This document shows, piece after piece, positions 1-7,270 of a stretch of 38,333 nucleotides of DNA (positions within the stretch are counted from its first letter, which is position 1; each line of letters starts with the position of its first letter). Both the position numbers and the translations under genes were made by a program. The notes beneath the pieces are model-generated. The model worked only from the letters and a program-made list of their open reading frames with translations. It was not told where the DNA came from and did not search any database. Origin of the DNA: a virus. The stretch covers positions 1 through 38,333 of the IMG/VR virus record IMGVR_UViG_3300047547_000097; one strand, written 5' to 3'.

Positions 1-145
1 CCCTGCTGTTCTGGTAAACGCATTCTTGACCAAGGGTGTCGTGGTGACTGCCTTAACCATTGCGTTGTTCTCCGTACCTGGTAACATCTTACTCATCACA
101 AATTGACGAATCGTTGACCACTTTTCTTTAGGTACGTAATTCGCC
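1..145. repeat. Terminal overlap, copy 1 (circular closure)
   Basis: These 145 bases recur at 38189-38333 with 143 identities. An open reading frame runs smoothly across the joint, from the minus-strand gene at 1-2364 into 38129-38188. The simplest reading is an assembly overlap of a circular or circularly permuted genome of about 38,188 bp, as expected for headful packaging. A true direct terminal repeat cannot be excluded from sequence alone. Confidence 0.93.
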
Positions 146-2364
146 AATTCATCGAAGCTCTTCACGTCATAAGACGCTTTCATCAGGATGTCACGGGTCT
201 TTTTATCAAGGAGGCCTTCTAGCTCGTTGATAATGGTTTTAGTGGTCGTTAGCTTGGTATTGAGGAAAGTAGGTGTCTTGAGCTTACCACTCATGTCTTC
301 TAATAAACTTTTGAACCTTGTCTCACCACCTGAAGCCAGCGATTCAGCTTTCTTGTCACGGCTAACCTCATCTGCCATCTTTTTGAAACGCGGGTACATA
401 TCACCCATTTGTTCTTTGAAGTCGAAGTTACCCGAACCAAAGACTTTCTCGACTCTGTCAGGACTGTTACCCTTAATCACCGACACAAACTCATCTGGTG
501 ACTTACCATGCAGATTGTAGAGTTCGGCGGCCATCTTCCGTTGTTCGAGCTTCTGAGCCGCTTTAGAAAACTCATCCAGAAACTTGCTATAACCTGTTCC
601 ACCCGCCCCTTCGATAGCACGAGTCAGGATAGGCTTAACTTCGCTCAAAACAGCCGCTTCCGCACGCTTACGAGCCGTCTGGTCTAATGTCGGGTTCAAT
701 CGACCCACCGCGTCATTTATTCCATTCTTACGCAGCGCATGGAGGGCGTTGGCACTGACGTATCCGTTCTTGTCGGCGCGTTCAGCCAGTTGACTCATTA
801 AATCGTTTATCACATTCTCAGGTACTTTAAGACCAGCCTTGTTATCGTCAGCCATGACACGTTTCAACTGGCTCGTGAGCTTATCGACTGTCATGGGTTT
901 AAGCCCTTTGTCAGCCAATACACGTTGTTCCCTGAGCTTGGATTCGTTGAGCCGTGCAGTAAAGTCGTCCAGTTCAGCTTGGGTACGTTTGACATTACGA
1001 CGATTGGTTAAACTACTCTCGGCTGCCAGTGACGCTTGTTCGTCGGCGAGTATAGCCGCATCAAGGTACCCCTCGGATGTACGCTTTGATGTCTCATACG
1101 GGTCATTAAGATTCTCATAGCGTCGATTCTTAGGTGGCTCGTTCAGGTAAGCAGGGTCGGTGGCTTTATTTAAGGTAAACTCGGACAACATCGCATTCCG
1201 TCGAACTTTCGAAACATCAGCACCAGCGGCACGTTCAAAGTCATTGAGTCGTTCTTGAGTCGGTGCGATGTTACTAGCGATTTGATTAGCACGTTGGTTG
1301 AATGCATTCGCCACACGATTCGTTTTGTTCGCTGCCTCAAGCGCAGGGTTCAAGTAAGTCACGGCGAGTTCTTCACCCACCGCTTCACGAGCCTGTTTAC
1401 GCCGAGTCTTAGATTCCGTAACCGTGTCGCCCTTCATCATCGATTTAATCTGAGCTTCTCGAATTGCACGCTGCTTATTGGCTATATCACCCACTTTCTC
1501 AGGGGCGTATTGTTCGGCTGTCTTGAGTAAAGACTGAGTCGTCGGTGCGTTAAGTGATTGGTTTGGAGTAGCGTTGTCCTGTAACTCAGCAAGTACCTGA
1601 CTTGTGGTTTTAGGTGTCGTTGTACTAGAATACCCATCTGCTACGCCTAAACGACCCTTCTGAGCCTGTACAACAGGTAACTTATCACCCAATGAACTTT
1701 GTACGAGTTTAGCGGCTTTCTCGGTAGCGGCGTCAGCTTTAACACGATCAAACTGGTTAGCGATAACTGTAGCACCTTTACCAGCAAGTTTAGCGGTCGC
1801 TGTGATCGGTGTCAGTGGTTCAGTAACCTTAGCCACGTTGGTCGCCAGTGTCCCGACTTTATTAGCCCCTGACATCTTAGCCAGTTTACCCGCGACACCT
1901 GACAACAACGATAAATCCGACAACGTCCTTGCTGGATCAACGGCAAACGACTCCTGAACTTTGTCCCATGAACCGTAACGATCTTTGTAATCTTGACCAA
2001 TTGTGTCGGCAATCCTGATCGACTCTTGCATGGACTCGTTGTTCAATAACGGGTTGCCCGTGGTCAGATAGTCAGGAAGAAGATTGACCATGCCACCCAC
2101 CACCCCTTTACCCACGGTTTCAAGGGTATCGAGTGGGTGAGACAACGCGCTCACGGTGTCTTTATAGTAGTTCTTGTAACTCTCTGGCGCGTTGTACACC
2201 GCGTCTAGAACCGTTTGCTTCATGGATCGACTTGGTGCAGCGTTACCTGTCGAGATGGAAACGTCTAAGTCGGCAGGTTGACTGTACCCTTCAAACGGAT
2301 TCGCTTGCGTAGGTTGAGTCTGAGGAGGTGTAGGTTGACCGTATCCTTCAAATGGATTAGCCAT
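1..2364 (-). CDS. Internal virion / DNA ejection protein, large (N-terminal part, continues at 38188-38129)
   Basis: The ATG at 2364-2362 overlaps the TAA of the upstream gene (TAATG) and has a GGGAGG site 6 bases before it. The frame stays open to base 1 and, through the circular joint, ends at the TAA at 38131-38129, giving about 807 aa. The protein is rich in Ala, Lys, Glu and Gln and mostly helical. Its N-terminus carries two copies of an NPFEGYxQP motif (residues 3-11 and about 22-30). It is the last of three adjacent genes placed as P22-type ejection proteins usually are, downstream of the tail genes. The role is inferred from composition, size and position, as no specific family was recognised. 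It probably enters the cell with the DNA. No transglycosylase active site was recognised. Confidence 0.8.
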   Translation of the reverse strand, partial: MANPFEGYGQPTPPQTQPTQANPFEGYSQPADLDVSISTGNAAPSRSMKQTVLDAVYNAPESYKNYYKDTVSALSHPLDTLETVGKGVVGGMVNLLPDYLTTGNPLLNNESMQESIRIADTIGQDYKDRYGSWDKVQESFAVDPARTLSDLSLLSGVAGKLAKMSGANKVGTLATNVAKVTEPLTPITATAKLAGKGATVIANQFDRVKADAATEKAAKLVQSSLGDKLPVVQAQKGRLGVADGYSSTTTPKTTSQVLAELQDNATPNQSLNAPTTQSLLKTAEQYAPEKVGDIANKQRAIREAQIKSMMKGDTVTESKTRRKQAREAVGEELAVTYLNPALEAANKTNRVANAFNQRANQIASNIAPTQERLNDFERAAGADVSKVRRNAMLSEFTLNKATDPAYLNEPPKNRRYENLNDPYETSKRTSEGYLDAAILADEQASLAAESSLTNRRNVKRTQAELDDFTARLNESKLREQRVLADKGLKPMTVDKLTSQLKRVMADDNKAGLKVPENVINDLMSQLAERADKNGYVSANALHALRKNGINDAVGRLNPTLDQTARKRAEAAVLSEVKPILTRAIEGAGGTGYSKFLDEFSKAAQKLEQRKMAAELYNLHGKSPDEFVSVIKGNSPDRVEKVFGSGNFDFKEQMGDMYPRFKKMADEVSRDKKAESLASGGETRFKSLLEDMSGKLKTPTFLNTKLTTTKTIINELEGLLDKKTRDILMKASYDVKSFDELANYVPKEKWSTIRQFVMSKMLPGTENNAMVKAVTTTPLVKNAFTRTAG

Positions 2365-3926
2365 TATCGACCTCCCAGAACTCGTTTAGACGCACCTGCG
2401 CCGTAGTATTGATCAAAATAAGGTGCGAGTCGTGGATCGCTTTTTAGACGTTGCACCGCGTCTTCGTATGACCCTTTAGGTGCTGACTGTGGTGCTGCTT
2501 GTTTAGGTGGTACTTTAACAGGTGGTATCCCAACCATAGGTGGCTGGATAGCGGGAACAACCGTACCCTTCGGTAAAGCGGCAGGTTGACTCGCAGAAGT
2601 CGCTGCGTTGGGGTACACGGCGTTTGGATTGATAGGCTTATCCATTCCTAGTGATTTAAGTGGTGACTTCCCAGGGTTCGCTTGTTCGAGTGCCGACTTT
2701 CGTTCATTCCACTGGTTCTCGATAAACGTCTGCGCCCTTAGTAAGTCGTTCGCCAACTTCTTCAACCCAGCTCTGGAGTAATCAATATCACCCGATACGG
2801 CTTTCTGAAGGTTCCTGAAATCCTGCTCGGTGAATCCACGGCCCGTACCCAAGTTAGCACGAGGGATCGCGTCGAGTACGGCTTGAATTTGAGCTTTGAT
2901 AAACGTCTCGGTAGCCGCGACATCTTTTTCAGCCGACTCGTTACCAGCAAATCCTAGGATTCGAGCTGCTTCCAGTCTCACACCAGCTTTGTACCCGAGG
3001 ATGGCATTCTTGGAATCAGCTAGTGTAAGAATCGTGTTAGCTGTATCTCTGGTTCGTGGACCATTCATTGCACCTGAAAATAGCGAAGCATCTGATTCTG
3101 CTATTTTGTCAGACATCTTAACACTGTACCGATCAAGGGCAACATCCTTAACAGGTTTTTCAACGCGGTTAAAAGGTCGTTCTGTGCCGCCGTCAGGTAG
3201 CATTACATAAGTATTTGTAGCTGGATCAAATACAAACTGATCGACAACCGTTTTGTCACCCATGTTACGAATTTTTAACTGAGGGAGCACTGGTTTAGGT
3301 AAAGGTTGAGTCCCTTCAATGACCGTACCAGATCGTTTAGAAGGATCAACCGCTACTACTCCATACTGTGTACTCATCAGCGTTGGTGTGTTTTGTTTAA
3401 TGTACTTTTCTAAACCAAGAACCGCCAATTGCTGATATTCAGGAATCTTTCCTTCCTGCGAAGCTTTTTCAATATCGACCAAACCTTTCAAGTAACTCGA
3501 TTCACCAAATTGATTATGGATTTCTGGATACTGATGATTTTGAATGTGCCAGTTAGCGACCTGCTCACCTGCGTCAGGTGCATTCGGGTTAATGTTCTCT
3601 AACACTTTGAGTCGGTTTGCATAGAGTTTAGAAAATACGTCTTGTTCTTTGATGCGATCTTCGATGCCCTTTTGCTTAATCTCAGCCAGCTTACCTGCAA
3701 TATCGACACCAGCTTTACCGAACTGAGCTAAACCACTTGGGTCAGAAGGATTCGTTTTCAGGAAAGCATTCAGTGCTTCAGCGTTTTTGTTGGCCAGCAA
3801 CTGTTCTTCAGCTTTAGCTCGGTTGAGGTCATTCTCGGCACGTCGAGCGGTCATCTGAGAAAACGCATTCATTGTCTCAGGAATCGTGTTTTTAATACCC
3901 AATGCAATACGTGGATCAATAGGCAT
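2364..3926 (-). CDS. Putative internal virion (ejection) protein, 520 aa
   Basis: The ATG at 3926 is chosen over an upstream alternative at 3950 because it has GAGGGG 6 bases before it and starts just after the preceding gene ends. The protein is 520 aa, largely helical and charged in its N-terminal 300 residues. Its C-terminus, from about residue 440, is rich in Pro, Ala and Lys. No enzymatic motif was seen. It overlaps the next gene as TAATG, so the two are translationally coupled. It sits between a Gly/Ala-rich DNA-transfer-like protein and a very large helical protein, the arrangement of the ejection proteins (gp7, gp20, gp16) in P22-like phages. The function is inferred from context. Confidence 0.75.
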   Translation of the reverse strand: MPIDPRIALGIKNTIPETMNAFSQMTARRAENDLNRAKAEEQLLANKNAEALNAFLKTNPSDPSGLAQFGKAGVDIAGKLAEIKQKGIEDRIKEQDVFSKLYANRLKVLENINPNAPDAGEQVANWHIQNHQYPEIHNQFGESSYLKGLVDIEKASQEGKIPEYQQLAVLGLEKYIKQNTPTLMSTQYGVVAVDPSKRSGTVIEGTQPLPKPVLPQLKIRNMGDKTVVDQFVFDPATNTYVMLPDGGTERPFNRVEKPVKDVALDRYSVKMSDKIAESDASLFSGAMNGPRTRDTANTILTLADSKNAILGYKAGVRLEAARILGFAGNESAEKDVAATETFIKAQIQAVLDAIPRANLGTGRGFTEQDFRNLQKAVSGDIDYSRAGLKKLANDLLRAQTFIENQWNERKSALEQANPGKSPLKSLGMDKPINPNAVYPNAATSASQPAALPKGTVVPAIQPPMVGIPPVKVPPKQAAPQSAPKGSYEDAVQRLKSDPRLAPYFDQYYGAGASKRVLGGR

Positions 3927-3928
3927 AA

Positions 3929-4672
3929 TTAACCCCTCTTTCCGAACCAACCATTAGCCGAACCGTACATGCCCATAGCATTACCCACCATGTCACTCAT
4001 GGCGTTCGCCTTACCTATGTACCCAGAGGCTCGCGCATTCCCTGCTTGAGTGTAAAGCTCACCTGCCTGATTAGCGTAGTTCTGACCCGCTTGCCCAAGG
4101 TTCTGAGCCACTGTCTGACCTGCACCCGTGAGACTTTGCAATGGGTTCAATAAAGCACTACGCTCAGTCTGGTAACGGTTAAAAGCATTATTGAACTCGT
4201 TAGAAGCGTAGTCCTGCCCATATCGCTGAGCCGCCTTTAACGCGCCACCTGACTGGAGACCTCCTTGAGCAGCAGCTTGACGATCCATAGACTTCAAACC
4301 CTCAGACAACCTAAATTGGTAGCCAGGGTCTTGGTACATTTGATTAGCATTGAATGGTTGTGTTAGGTACCCGTATTTATCGGCTCCCGTGTTCTTACTC
4401 AAACCGAGTAAATCCATCATGCGATTCTGGGCAACCAGTGAATTATCGTAGAATGGTTTATTTAGGTCTTTGTTTTCTTGGAACATCTGGTATTCAAGGG
4501 CTGCCGCATCCTGAGCCGCTTGAGCTTGAGCATCAGCCGCTTTACCCGCAGCACGACTACTACTCAACCCCGCACCAACGACTCCACCTAGTAACGCACC
4601 CGATCCAAGTGTTAACCCACCGATCCCTGCCGCCCCTGCTAAACCGCCTATAGCCGCTGCTACGAATGTCAT
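3929..4672 (-). CDS. P22 gp7-like DNA transfer protein, 247 aa
   Basis: The N-terminus (about residues 5-38) is a Gly/Ala-rich stretch with glycine-zipper spacing, able to insert in or span a membrane. A helical region rich in Ala, Gln and Asn follows, with repeated GQxY and QAG-type spacing. This fits phage DNA-transfer/ejection proteins that form part of the trans-envelope channel. The length matches the gp7 class (about 230-250 aa). The start overlaps the end of the cupin-like gene by four bases (ATGA). No cleavage site could be placed. The family call rests on composition, size and position, so the alternative is a generic Ala-rich virion protein. Confidence 0.72.
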   Translation of the reverse strand: MTFVAAAIGGLAGAAGIGGLTLGSGALLGGVVGAGLSSSRAAGKAADAQAQAAQDAAALEYQMFQENKDLNKPFYDNSLVAQNRMMDLLGLSKNTGADKYGYLTQPFNANQMYQDPGYQFRLSEGLKSMDRQAAAQGGLQSGGALKAAQRYGQDYASNEFNNAFNRYQTERSALLNPLQSLTGAGQTVAQNLGQAGQNYANQAGELYTQAGNARASGYIGKANAMSDMVGNAMGMYGSANGWFGKRG

Positions 4673-5115
4673 ACTTCAATCCTTTTCAACCGATTGAATA
4701 TGTCGAAGGGTGAGTCATCGGTCTTTTCCACAATGTCACCTTCTAAGTCTTCAACCTTGTGTTTATCAGTACGGTGGATCGTCATTCTTAGACTATCTGT
4801 CACCGAATACACTAATTTGTTAGAACCTGCTTTACTACACACTAAACATGGAGCCTTGAGTCGTTTTACAAATTCTTCGCTGGCTACCAGTATCTCACCT
4901 TCCAACAGTAAGTATAAATGGTCAACTAAATGTTTTTTACCAGCTATTAACGTACCAGCAGGGGTGAAGACTTCCCGACAGTATATACCACCCCAGAACA
5001 CATGCTTAGTAATCGGCTCGACTTGGGGATACTGTAACATCAACTCTGTGGTCTTTTTAATGTTATTCAATATAAGACTGAAGTTGTCCAGTTCTACCAA
5101 GTCGAGTGTAGGCAT
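4669..5115 (-). CDS. Cupin-like / cyclic-nucleotide-binding-fold phage protein, 148 aa
   Basis: Residues about 42-110 read like a double-stranded beta-helix: an Ile-Tyr-Cys-Arg-Glu strand, the turn TPAGT, HLVDHLYLLLEGEI, and later short strands. The LxxGEI pattern is typical of cupin and cNMP-binding folds. The His residues near 62 and 66 could bind metal, but no complete cupin metal signature is present, so enzymatic activity is doubtful. It overlaps both neighbours by 1-4 bases inside the late operon, between duplicated virion-type proteins and the ejection proteins. A structural or adsorption role is therefore more likely than metabolism. The fold call comes from motif reading only. Confidence 0.6.
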   Translation of the reverse strand: MPTLDLVELDNFSLILNNIKKTTELMLQYPQVEPITKHVFWGGIYCREVFTPAGTLIAGKKHLVDHLYLLLEGEILVASEEFVKRLKAPCLVCSKAGSNKLVYSVTDSLRMTIHRTDKHKVEDLEGDIVEKTDDSPFDIFNRLKRIEV

Positions 5116-5846
5116 TATTTTAACTCAACATACAACGCATTAAGTACCACATAGTCTGTTGTAGCCGTTGCTATGTTAATGGTAAGCGTTAAAGACGTGG
5201 CCACTGATGTATCAATCGTTGTGTAAAGTGCTGTAGTTGAATTATTTGTACCTAATGCTGTAGCATTTGAGGTTATCTGACGATTCAGCACACCTGCATT
5301 CATAAGGATAACTGGTCGCATATCAGAGTTGATAGTAGTGTTTGAAAACGAAGCTATCGTTGTACCACTCATCGCAAATGTTAAAACTTTAGCAGATGCC
5401 CCATTCCTCTGAGCAAACATTGGATAAATCGACAATCGACTTGTTTCTTTAAACGTACCTGCTGCTAACGGTACATTTAACACCCTCAATGCTGAGGCGG
5501 CTGTTTGAGTATAAGCTAAATTACTTCCTGTTACCGCCACAAGTGTACCTGTTGGGGTAAATGGAGTGAAATTTGCAGTAGTTGGGTCAACGTAATTTGT
5601 ATAAACTACGCCAACTGTTGTCGATGACATCACCGTCCAATACAGCCCTGCCGATCCTCCTGAAACCGCCCCAGCAGGAAACCATAACCATATACCATTG
5701 GAATAAGTTGTGTTCAACGCTATCGTTAATGTCACTGTACCGTTTGCAGCAATGGTTCCATTTGCAGGTACACCGACATTAACGCAAGTATTTAACAAAA
5801 TACCACTGCTTGATGACGAAGAATTATTGTTAAAATACATAGGCAT
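5115..5846 (-). CDS. Small virion-type protein, paralogue copy 2, 243 aa
   Basis: This protein is rich in Thr, Ser, Ala, Asn and Val with short beta-strand-like repeats, typical of surface or fibre-like phage proteins. It is clearly homologous to the neighbouring gene at 5895-6620. Both share an ANGTI/TL-type N-terminal block, a TTYSxGIWL segment, PAGAVSGGxAG, the stretch VMSSTTVGVV and a C-terminal TTDYVxL. It has GGAG 7 bases before the ATG. The leader before it copies the leader of its paralogue, including a remnant of the gene that precedes that paralogue, so the pair arose by tandem duplication. The function is unknown. A decoration or receptor-interaction role is an inference. Confidence 0.85.
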   Translation of the reverse strand: MPMYFNNNSSSSSSGILLNTCVNVGVPANGTIAANGTVTLTIALNTTYSNGIWLWFPAGAVSGGSAGLYWTVMSSTTVGVVYTNYVDPTTANFTPFTPTGTLVAVTGSNLAYTQTAASALRVLNVPLAAGTFKETSRLSIYPMFAQRNGASAKVLTFAMSGTTIASFSNTTINSDMRPVILMNAGVLNRQITSNATALGTNNSTTALYTTIDTSVATSLTLTINIATATTDYVVLNALYVELK

Positions 5847-5847
5847 A

Positions 5848-5892
5848 TTAAATCTCCGTGCAATGGAACTCTGACTCTATTAGCCCCGTCAT
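5848..5892 (-). pseudogene. Remnant of the 3' end of the 6622-6903 gene
   Basis: Read on the minus strand, 5892-5848 is a 14-codon frame ending in Phe-His-Cys-Thr-Glu-Ile-stop. The gene at 6622-6903 ends in Phe-His-Cys-Arg-Glu-Ile-stop. In both cases the stop is followed after one base by the ATG of a paralogous virion gene (TAACATG and TAATATG), with the same GGAGATTTAA ribosome-binding context. This is best read as the left edge of a tandem duplication unit. It may still act as a coupling leader because it begins two bases after the upstream stop. Confidence 0.75.
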
Positions 5893-5894
5893 GG

Positions 5895-6620
5895 TCAGCT
5901 CATGCTCACAATTTCATATTGCAAACCTTCTAAAATTACATAATCCGTTGTTGTAGCAAGTTGTAAGGCAATGTTAAGCGACTTATTAATACTGGTATTA
6001 ATCGAGGTATAGCTGTTAGCTGTAGTGACTGCTGAGGTGTCACTACCTGAAGGTGCAATCTGGGAACTCTGGCTACCACGGTTTCGCCAAGTCAACAGAT
6101 AACCAGTGGCCGCAACTGTGGTAACTGATGTAGATAAGCCAATAACAGTACCGTCTAACAGAGTTTTTATTGTTTTAGCACCCGCTGAATTAGTAGTCGA
6201 TAATCGTATAGTTGTCCGACATGTACCATTCGCACCCACTGAACCACCTGGTAACGTTACATTGGTCACGTTGATGTCAGAGGCTGTGGTCTGCGTGTAA
6301 GCTGCATTGCTACCTGTCGCTGTCACGACTGAAGTGGGGATGTATGGTAAAAATGAAGCACTAGCATCTGAAAATGTCGTACTGACTACACCAACCGTTG
6401 TTGACGACATCACAACCCAGTACATGCCCGCTAATCCACCTGATACAGCTCCTGCTGGCAATCTAAGCCATATACCCCCTGAGTAGGTAGTAGGTAAAGC
6501 CGTACCAAGCGTAATTGTACCATTTGTGGCTACTGTCCCGTTTGGTGCGATCCCGACAGGTACAGCCGTCTGTGCAAGTATATAAGGTGCTGTACTAGCT
6601 TTTAATGAATGCAGGGGCAT
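5895..6620 (-). CDS. Small virion-type protein, paralogue copy 1, 241 aa
   Basis: The ATG at 6620 is chosen because GGGAG lies 7 bases upstream and it aligns with the start of the paralogue at 5846. A longer frame from 6674 would overlap the upstream gene by more than 50 bases. The sequence is rich in Thr, Ser, Ala, Gly and Val with strand-turn repeats. Blocks shared with copy 2 are GIWLxxPAGAVSGG, the stretch VMSSTTVGVV, TGSNxAYTQT and TTDYVIL. It has no catalytic motif or signal peptide. It sits between tailspike-proximal genes and ejection genes, so a virion surface role is plausible but unproven. Confidence 0.82.
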   Translation of the reverse strand: MPLHSLKASTAPYILAQTAVPVGIAPNGTVATNGTITLGTALPTTYSGGIWLRLPAGAVSGGLAGMYWVVMSSTTVGVVSTTFSDASASFLPYIPTSVVTATGSNAAYTQTTASDINVTNVTLPGGSVGANGTCRTTIRLSTTNSAGAKTIKTLLDGTVIGLSTSVTTVAATGYLLTWRNRGSQSSQIAPSGSDTSAVTTANSYTSINTSINKSLNIALQLATTTDYVILEGLQYEIVSMS

Positions 6621-6621
6621 G

Positions 6622-6903
6622 TTAAATCTCCCGACAATGGAACGCCGATCCAGTTGTGGCACCATATACTTCAATAGAACTACCGTTCACACTGTCACCG
6701 CGTAATTTAGGTAGCTCATACAATGATCCACTTGACACTTTAACACGCTTATAACCAGATGCAGCCGTCGCTCCAATTCCAAGATACAAGTCTTCGGATG
6801 ATAGGTTCTGGAAAGTAAAGCTGACTCGTAACTCGTTAGCGGGGGCTAATGACTGAGAAGACCCACCTGTCGTAATCGTTCCACTTCTATCGATTTCTAT
6901 CAT
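6622..6903 (-). CDS. Small late-operon protein, 93 aa, unknown function
   Basis: The ATG at 6903 follows AGGGTGA with 4 bases between. The product is beta-rich, with Ser, Gly and Thr in the first 25 residues and a middle segment SFTFQNLSSEDLYLGIG that looks like a small beta-sandwich. It has no known catalytic motif. It ends one base before the next gene, and the same terminus-plus-start junction is copied at 5848-5892. Genes like this next to tailspikes usually encode minor virion proteins. That is inference from position. Confidence 0.78.
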   Translation of the reverse strand: MIEIDRSGTITTGGSSQSLAPANELRVSFTFQNLSSEDLYLGIGATAASGYKRVKVSSGSLYELPKLRGDSVNGSSIEVYGATTGSAFHCREI

Positions 6904-6916
6904 GATGTCACCCTAA

Positions 6917-7258
6917 TTAGTTTGTCACTTCTCTGCCACTACAACGGATATTAATCGCCGAAGCTGTACCTGCAATCGTGCTAATGAACCCACCAGCTTC
7001 AAGATTATGCCCTACCAACTCAGGGAACATGTAAGTCTCGTTTGGTTGAAGTGTTTTGGTCTTGTTGATCAAGTTCTGGTTGCCTGCTGTATCACCCGAT
7101 GTCACAAGGTTGACTGATACTGTTGCCGCTGATCCAGAATAGTTCATCGCTGTGAACTTATCAATCATGGCAGTAACACCCGTTGGTGTGGTGTACTGAG
7201 TCGTTTGACTGTTCTCGGCGATCTTGGATGCTATCAATACTCTGTTTCTGACTGTCAT
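6917..7258 (-). CDS. Small conserved-looking late protein, 113 aa, unknown function
   Basis: It is preceded by AAAGGTGAG five bases before the ATG. The protein begins with basic and polar residues, then shows alternating strands (TAMIDKFTAMNYSGSAATVSVNLV; NETYMFPELVGHNLEAGGFIS). This resembles a small single-domain beta-sandwich virion protein. Similar small proteins are common beside phage tail fibres, but no named family was recognised. It lies 12 bases downstream of the tailspike gene in the same operon, so it is likely made in the same late transcript. Confidence 0.78.
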   Translation of the reverse strand: MTVRNRVLIASKIAENSQTTQYTTPTGVTAMIDKFTAMNYSGSAATVSVNLVTSGDTAGNQNLINKTKTLQPNETYMFPELVGHNLEAGGFISTIAGTASAINIRCSGREVTN

Positions 7259-7270
7259 AATGACTCACCT

